Shown: piece by piece, positions 62,566 through 64,000 of the stretch | How the letters are laid out: each line of letters starts with the position of its first letter | How positions within the stretch are numbered: position 1 is the stretch's first letter | Origin: Halobacillus andaensis | GTDB taxonomy: Bacteria; Bacillota; Bacilli; Bacillales; Halobacillaceae | Direction: 5' to 3' | DNA length: 64,000 nt | NCBI RefSeq assembly: GCF_014636475.1 | Contig: NZ_BMEL01000002.1 | Coordinates: forward strand, 310,001 to 374,000 | Notes under the pieces: model-generated | What the model saw: only the letters and a program-made list of their open reading frames with translations | Databases searched by the model: none | Told to the model about the DNA's origin: nothing | Translations under genes and position numbers: made by a program

Positions 62566-62856
62566 TTATTTGGGTAAGTGTCTTTCTAGTCTTATGTAGG
62601 AAAAACCTTTATAAGCTAATGGGATCACAGCAAGTACAAGAAGAAAAATTTTTAAACCTTCTGCAAGGAATGGCCAAATGGTGCAAAAGAATAAAGCTAG
62701 GATAGAAATGAAATTCCCTGAAAAACCGTTGATAGGCTGGATACTTACTATGAATGTTTTTGCGCCTTTTAAATCTTTGGCATAACAGTCTTCATCTCTA
62801 ACATGAATTTCTTTAAGGCATTTCTAACAATGAACGGATTTAGAAGTTGCGCTCAT
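62566..62856 (-). pseudogene. membrane protein gene interrupted by an amber codon
   Basis: From the ATG at 62856 the frame reads MSATSKSVHC, then TAG (62824-62826), then continues without another stop as KCLKEIHVRDEDCYAKDLKG and two membrane helices (GNFISILALFFCTIWPFLAE, IFLLVLAVIPLAY) to TAA at 62566. No usable start exists after the TAG. The start overlaps the previous gene by 17 bases, as in a coupled operon. A single base change would restore a 96-residue protein with a CxxC-like HCxKC motif. Sequencing error is the main alternative. Confidence 0.6.
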
Positions 62857-63037
62857 TCCTGTATACCTCTTTCATAGTTCTTTTACTGAATAAAGATGAG
62901 ATAAGAAGAATCAGTCCGACTAAACCTATTCCAAATTCAATATAGTAGAAATCCCCGTCCCTAAGCAAGCGGATGATAAACTGTCCACCAAACAATCCTG
63001 TTAGCAGCAGTCCAAAGAATAATCCTGCATTTTTCAT
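62840..63037 (-). CDS. small membrane protein
   Basis: 65 residues from MKNAGLFFGLLLTGLFGGQF (AAGGAGGAG upstream), two membrane helices, basic end RTMKEVYRNERNF. The longer frame to 63115 overlaps the DUF2332 gene and is not favoured. No family recognised. Confidence 0.65.
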   Translation of the reverse strand: MKNAGLFFGLLLTGLFGGQFIIRLLRDGDFYYIEFGIGLVGLILLISSLFSKRTMKEVYRNERNF

Positions 63038-63062
63038 GATTCTCTCCTCCTTACTATCTTCT

Positions 63063-64000
63063 TTATTGGGTGATTTCCCAAGTAAACCACCTTCCATGGC
63101 CGTCTGTTTCTCCAACGACGTATTCCTCTCGCCCTTTATTTACGAATAAATCTAAATGAAGTTTCGTATCCGCGATATTATTGTACAAATGAACCACATT
63201 CCTTTCACGTCCAATCGCTTCTATGTGATCAAGTAGTTTTTCCTTTGCCGAGTCCTTCATTTGATTGGCTACATGGGTATGAAAAACACATAAAGTGGAG
63301 CCCTTAGGTATTTTACGTGCTATGGAAGGGAGCAGCTCAACACCATCTCCTTCAATTAGCTGCATCGGTGATTGCTTGACGGTTTCTGCTGTTTTTAAGA
63401 AAAGCTCTCTTCGTTCAGAATGCTCAGGCCAAATCAAAGCGTTCAGCCATGCCAAATCTTCTCGGTTATTCATATCGTTAATGTGCAGGTCGATGCCATA
63501 TCGGTCGTTGATGGGTGGAGCATGAAGTGGCAGTGTAGGTATGTTCTCTCCTTTAATAGTAGATCTTATATGAACGTTTGTTCTTCCATTTAGAATCATT
63601 CTCTCACTGTTATAGCTGTAATTATAGCGGTCCCAATTGAGTTGGAAGCCGGCGCTTGTTCCTATTTCTATTAGCGTGAGCGGCTGTTTGGTTTTTTGAT
63701 ATACATAGGAGAAACAAGGGTACAAATAAGCGCAGCGTCGCACTTCGTTCGTTTGCACGAGTTTTGTTTTTAAGAGCATCTTAATCTCTTTTTCATGAGC
63801 TCGACAGAAGTGTTTAAATGCTGGAAAAGCATCTTCTTCTGAAGGTTGAGCCATGATGCTGGGGTAATAGTTTCTTAATGGATGACTCCCCCCATTTAGT
63901 AAAAGACAGTGCACACTGGCTAAAAGTAAGTTTGCCGCAGGTTGTTCTTTTCTGGTGTAGGAGGCGAGAGATAGAATAAAGTGGTCCTTTGCGATTTGAG
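63063..64000 (-). CDS. DUF2332 protein, 5' partial
   Basis: The frame stays open through the right window edge, so the GTG at 63914 is internal and the N-terminus is missing; over 310 residues are visible. DUF2332 blocks are LLLNGGSHPLRNYYPSI, IEIGTSAGFQLNWDRYNY, DLHINDMNNREDLAWLNALI and LCVFHTHVANQM. The IGTSAG motif suggests a SAM-dependent methyltransferase-like fold, but no function is known. Confidence 0.82.
   Translation of the reverse strand, partial: QIAKDHFILSLASYTRKEQPAANLLLASVHCLLLNGGSHPLRNYYPSIMAQPSEEDAFPAFKHFCRAHEKEIKMLLKTKLVQTNEVRRCAYLYPCFSYVYQKTKQPLTLIEIGTSAGFQLNWDRYNYSYNSERMILNGRTNVHIRSTIKGENIPTLPLHAPPINDRYGIDLHINDMNNREDLAWLNALIWPEHSERRELFLKTAETVKQSPMQLIEGDGVELLPSIARKIPKGSTLCVFHTHVANQMKDSAKEKLLDHIEAIGRERNVVHLYNNIADTKLHLDLFVNKGREEYVVGETDGHGRWFTWEITQ

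Noticed and set aside
62824-62826. Programmed read-through or pyrrolysine at the TAG codon
   Set aside because: No pylTS genes or context signals are visible and such use is not expected in Bacillaceae; a nonsense mutation or sequencing error is simpler.

Overview
The window looks like part of the chromosome of a moderately halophilic, endospore-type member of the Bacillaceae (Halobacillus or a close relative is my best guess, from gene content and protein similarity recalled from memory, not from a search). Supporting signs are AGGAGG-type ribosome binding sites almost everywhere, frequent GTG/TTG starts, low to moderate GC, Bacillus-type gene sets (GbsR, SigL, GltAB, CbaAB, LtaS, Ku/LigD, YrkE-J-like sulfur genes, ThiW/TenA/ThiD/ThiM/ThiE) and Bacillaceae-style intergenic hairpin repeats. 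No rRNA, tRNA, CRISPR, IS element or prophage was seen. Both edges cut a gene: a GH13 alpha-glycosidase at the left and a DUF2332 gene at the right.

Layout. 1-9.8 kb: GH13 3' part; an isoaspartyl dipeptidase plus YfcC-type transporter unit read leftward from a clear -24/-12 (sigma-54) promoter, with a divergent sigma-54 activator; type II NADH dehydrogenase; the sigma-54 factor itself (sigL/rpoN); purU. 9.8-15.2 kb: EamA transporter, frameshifted and deleted relics of the choline-oxidation genes gbsB and gbsA, an intact gbsR repressor and a transporter that strikingly resembles the animal high-affinity choline transporter CHT1, then a P1 peptidase. 15.5-21.6 kb: gltA-gltB glutamate synthase. 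21.7-26.5 kb: small membrane peptides, an M20 dipeptidase, a tiny zinc-ribbon protein, an LLM flavin oxidoreductase and a PUA-domain rRNA methyltransferase.

26.5-28.7 kb holds the most unusual unit: an iteron-rich non-coding region, a ParM/StbA-type actin and a ribbon-helix-helix-like protein with an acidic tail, the layout of a type II plasmid partition system (parC-parM-parR) with no plasmid genes around it. 29-35 kb: HxlR regulator, an NreC-like response regulator with a PAS kinase, and a ba3-type oxidase operon including its tiny subunit IIa; the same AGGGAATCCCC motif precedes both the regulator and the oxidase operon. 35-39.6 kb: CapA lipoprotein, BioY with a BirA-type operator, DinB-fold protein, lipoteichoic acid synthase. 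39.6-45 kb: a CstR-regulated persulfide detoxification operon with four candidate operators, DUF421 and DUF302 proteins. 45-50.7 kb: HAD phosphatase and a fatty-acid degradation operon. 50.8-54.5 kb: bacterial NHEJ (ligD and ku, divergent) followed by a Fic toxin with a VbhA-like antitoxin. 54.5-58.2 kb: EutB-like dehydratase with PucR regulator, repeats and a lipoprotein. 58.2-61.9 kb: TPP-riboswitch-controlled thiamine salvage operon. 61.9-64 kb: small zinc and membrane proteins, one interrupted by a nonsense codon.

Three families of intergenic hairpin elements (called R1, R2, R3 here) and one recurring minus-strand terminator cassette fill most longer gaps. Gene functions are assigned from motifs and family knowledge; start codons were moved inward wherever a ribosome binding site favoured a later start.
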